DNA from: Chionis minor
Lineage: Eukaryota > Chordata > Aves > Charadriiformes > Chionididae
Length of the DNA stretch: 64,000 nucleotides
Assembly (NCBI GenBank): GCA_013398295.1
Contig: VZSF01010138.1
Span: 1,319,564 to 1,383,563 of the forward strand
Reading direction: 5' to 3'
The notes below the pieces were generated by a model. The model did no database searches. It saw nothing but the letters and a program-made list of their open reading frames with translations, and was not told where the DNA came from. A program made the translations under genes and the position numbers. Below, in pieces: positions 61,601 through 64,000 of the stretch (position 1 is the first letter of the stretch; the number at the start of each line of letters is the position of its first letter).

Positions 61601-62727
61601 GCGATGAAATTCAAATGTGGTTCAGTTAGACAATACAAATGCTATGATGTGCCTGTTTCTGGCTTCATACATGGAGCAGAATGTAGCATTTTGTGGGTCT
61701 CATGTGCAGCTGTGATTGTGTTTGACTATGACTTGTATGTCAATGTGTTTGCACCAGGTGTGTATCTGTAGATGAGTATGCGGTCTTTTGTGTCGTATAC
61801 ATAGACATGTAAATATTGTTGTCTTGTGAATGTGTGATCCTGACTATCTATAGATCTGAACTAGTGTTTGCATGGGGGTATAGTTTTCTGTATTTTGACA
61901 TAAAGATGCTTGAATTCAAATGAGAGAATGATGCTCTCTGTGGCGTGACTGCAGAACTATTCGTGCATACTTTGTGCAAAAAAACCAGTTTGCTTGAACA
62001 TGGTAGGCACCAATAATATTCATATAGTATAGTTCACATAATATTAAGTAGAACCAGATCATAAATGATTTCATCTTGAAGAGCACCTGGAAGATGGAGA
62101 ACATGAGTCTGTTTATTGTTATCTGGAGTTCGGCTTGCAGTCTTGAAAACTTAGTCATAAATGGGTAATAAACTGTTCTTAACTTGATGTGCTGGATAAT
62201 AACTGCTGAATGTGCTTATTTATGGCATTTATGTAGCAAACAGAGCAGCTGATTTCAAAAGAGGCTGATAGGTCACATGTGGGGAAAGAAACCACGGCTC
62301 CAGTGGACAAGTAGAAGAATAGAACTGGAGGGCAAAGTCCCTTCAGTGAAAGTGACTAATAACTACCTTTGATTTCCCAAGAAACAGACTGTTCCCTCCC
62401 CAGCTCCTTCTTGCCTTGCACAAAAACCTTGTGTAGTTTTCAGATAGTTAAACATCAGCCTGTTTGTCCTTTTCAAGAACCACAAGCCTCTTGACCTCAT
62501 AAATACAGACTCAGAATCGAAACTTTGAATACTACTAGTTATGTAAAACTGCAGTCATCTTGTGGACTGTGCATCTTCCTCGTGTTGCCTGCTCTTGTAA
62601 ATTTTGATAACACGAGAACAGCTCAAATCAAAGCAGAAAAAATAACTTTAGCTTTCAAGTTCCATATCCTTCATAACACATACTACAGAATTTCACCTAG
62701 CAAATCTTGTGTCAAGCTTGCATAATT

Positions 62728-62925
62728 AGAATCATAGAATAGCTTGGGTTGGAAGGGACCTTTGAAGATCATCTAGTCCAACCCCCCCTGTAATGAGCAG
62801 GGACATCTTCAACTAGATCAGGTTGCTCAGAGCCCCATCCAGCTTGACCTTGAATGTTTCTAGGGGTGAGGCATCTACCACCTCTCCGGGCAATCTGTGC
62901 CAGTGTTTCACCACCTCTGGGTGTC
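62728..62925 (-). mobile_element. CR1 LINE 3'-end fragment
   Basis: AGAATCATAGAATAGCTTGGG at 62728 is the reversed CR1 3' end. GGAAGGGACC, ATCATCTAGTCCAACCCCCC, CAGGTTGCTCAGAGCCCCAT and TGGGTGTTTCACCACC-like sequence follow in the usual order. Similarity stops near 62925. It differs from the 12.7- and 33-kb copies (CTGTAATGAGCAGGGACATC in place of CTGCCATGGGCAGGGACACC), suggesting another CR1 subfamily or an older age. An A16 run (62950-62965) lies just beyond the break but is not part of the element's known end. Confidence 0.94.
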
Positions 62926-62949
62926 CTGGGTACAGAAGATCATCCTTAC

Positions 62950-62965
62950 AAAAAAAAAAAAAAAA
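62950..62965. repeat. Poly(A) run, 16 nt
   Basis: Sixteen A residues about 25 bp past the 5' break of the minus-strand CR1 fragment. CR1 does not end in poly(A), and this is on the opposite side from its 3' end, so it is an independent homopolymer. Confidence 0.85.
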
Positions 62966-64000
62966 GGAAATAAAGATTTATCAGCTGTGATCTCTCCAGC
63001 TCAGTCTTCTCCTTCCTACAATGTAATGATTTACTGTGGTTATGATAGTAGAAATTCACTACCTGGCAGCAGCATTGCATGACCAGGCTTTGGGCATTCA
63101 GGTCCATCAGAACTAAATCAGCCACATAAAAATCATCCTGTTTGAGTGTGTTAGTTTTCAGGTGATTAATAATTTCCCTTTTCTAATCAATAGCTCAGTT
63201 ATCTTCACAGAATTTGTCAATGTTTCTTGTTCTTTATTTGCTATATCCATCCTACGCCTATCTGACATTGGGCAAATCCATTGGATTATTACATAATAAT
63301 GATGCCTGAAAAATGCTACAGTAATCATGATAGTAGTGTCCCAAATCATGACACTTCCTTGGGTTCAGATTTATGAACAAATGAGGGCACGTGCTGTCTT
63401 GCCCCCTCATTAATAGTGACTTACCAGATGATCTGCCTTCTCCATGGGCTGGACCCTGACTTTCAGCTGCTGCTTCTCATGGTGGAGGCTTCAGTTGATT
63501 ATTTTTAAAAGTTATCATTATTTTTATGTAATGTTTTTCAGAGTCTTACTGGTAATTAACTAAAAGGGGTGCTCTGCTTGCCTTGTCTATCACAGGACAA
63601 GCAGATTCTCAGTCTGGCACTGCTCATCCAGTTACATCAGCCTTCATTATTTTAGTGATCAGAGATCTCTTGAAGAAACCATGTGGATTTCATTAAGCAG
63701 ATTACAGCATCCAGCCTGCAGTGCCTATTGAATGCCTTAGGGATAACTGAAGGCAGTGTTGACTTGATTAAATAATTACATGAGATACCACTTGAATGTT
63801 CTAGAAAAAAATTAATATTCTTTTCTTTTTACTTCTTTAGATTTTCAAATTAACTATGGCTTTAGCCTTCAAAGTTGGCATATTTAGAACCTTTCAGAGT
63901 CGAGTTGCTAGTAATTTAGGTGATCCTCTACTTACAAGAATCATGCACCGGAGAACTAAATGAGTGTAGCGCTAATTTCTACAGAGCAGTCTGTGTGGGT
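62966..64000. other. Unique non-coding sequence
   Basis: No gene, repeat family or RNA was recognised up to the window end. Open frames stay under 65 codons. Confidence 0.5.

Larger units (their letters stand above)
55699..62727. other. Long unique non-coding stretch
   Basis: No exon or repeat family could be supported. A 10-bp-arm hairpin lies at 56003-56030, T14 at 56534-56547 and A23 at 58676-58698. The longest open frame (124 codons, minus, 58045-58419) has a plus-strand frame over it and no recognisable domain. Confidence 0.5.

Overview
This is eukaryotic, non-coding DNA from a bird. The evidence for a bird is five copies or fragments of the CR1 retrotransposon, each ending in the family's TCATAGAAT-type 3' terminal repeats, and one solo LTR of a type I recognise from avian endogenous retroviruses. 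The sequence is AT-rich, has few repeats and carries one ambiguous base (N at 19144). I see no host protein-coding exon I can defend, no rRNA or tRNA gene, no CRISPR array and no operon structure. The window is best read as intergenic or deep intronic DNA, and no host gene symbol can be assigned.

Layout. From 1 to 5.5 kb there is unique sequence with two purine-rich blocks: a 48-bp segment present twice (1871-1918 and 2378-2425), and a (GGAA)-type tract at 5312-5473. At about 5863-6290 there is a heavily decayed plus-strand fragment of a reverse transcriptase that is not CR1-like. Its three recognisable blocks keep the spacing of the C-terminal half of a non-LTR (LINE) reverse transcriptase. 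CR1 fragments follow at 10297-10430 (minus), 12743-13066 (minus), 32947-33803 (minus, 255 open codons of the ORF2 C-terminus), 46785-47085 (plus) and 62728-62925 (minus). A complete solo LTR lies at 53056-53686. It has TG...CA ends and a TTCAG duplication on both sides, and contains an internal duplication of its ATTAAA polyadenylation-signal region.

The rest is unique sequence with poly(A)/poly(T) runs, a few G-quadruplex-capable runs and an unexpected number of long, nearly perfect inverted repeats with very short loops (4401, 11432, 27920, 30883, 55649, 56003). The 55649-55698 site holds two overlapping hairpins that cannot form at the same time.

The window shows no cooperating gene set, so there is no pathway or system to reconstruct. 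The items most worth a second look are the non-CR1 LINE remnant, the LTR with its internal duplication, the overlapping hairpins at 55.65 kb and the 13-bp-arm inverted repeat at 30.9 kb. Calls rest on reading the sequence and on remembered family features; no alignment was run.
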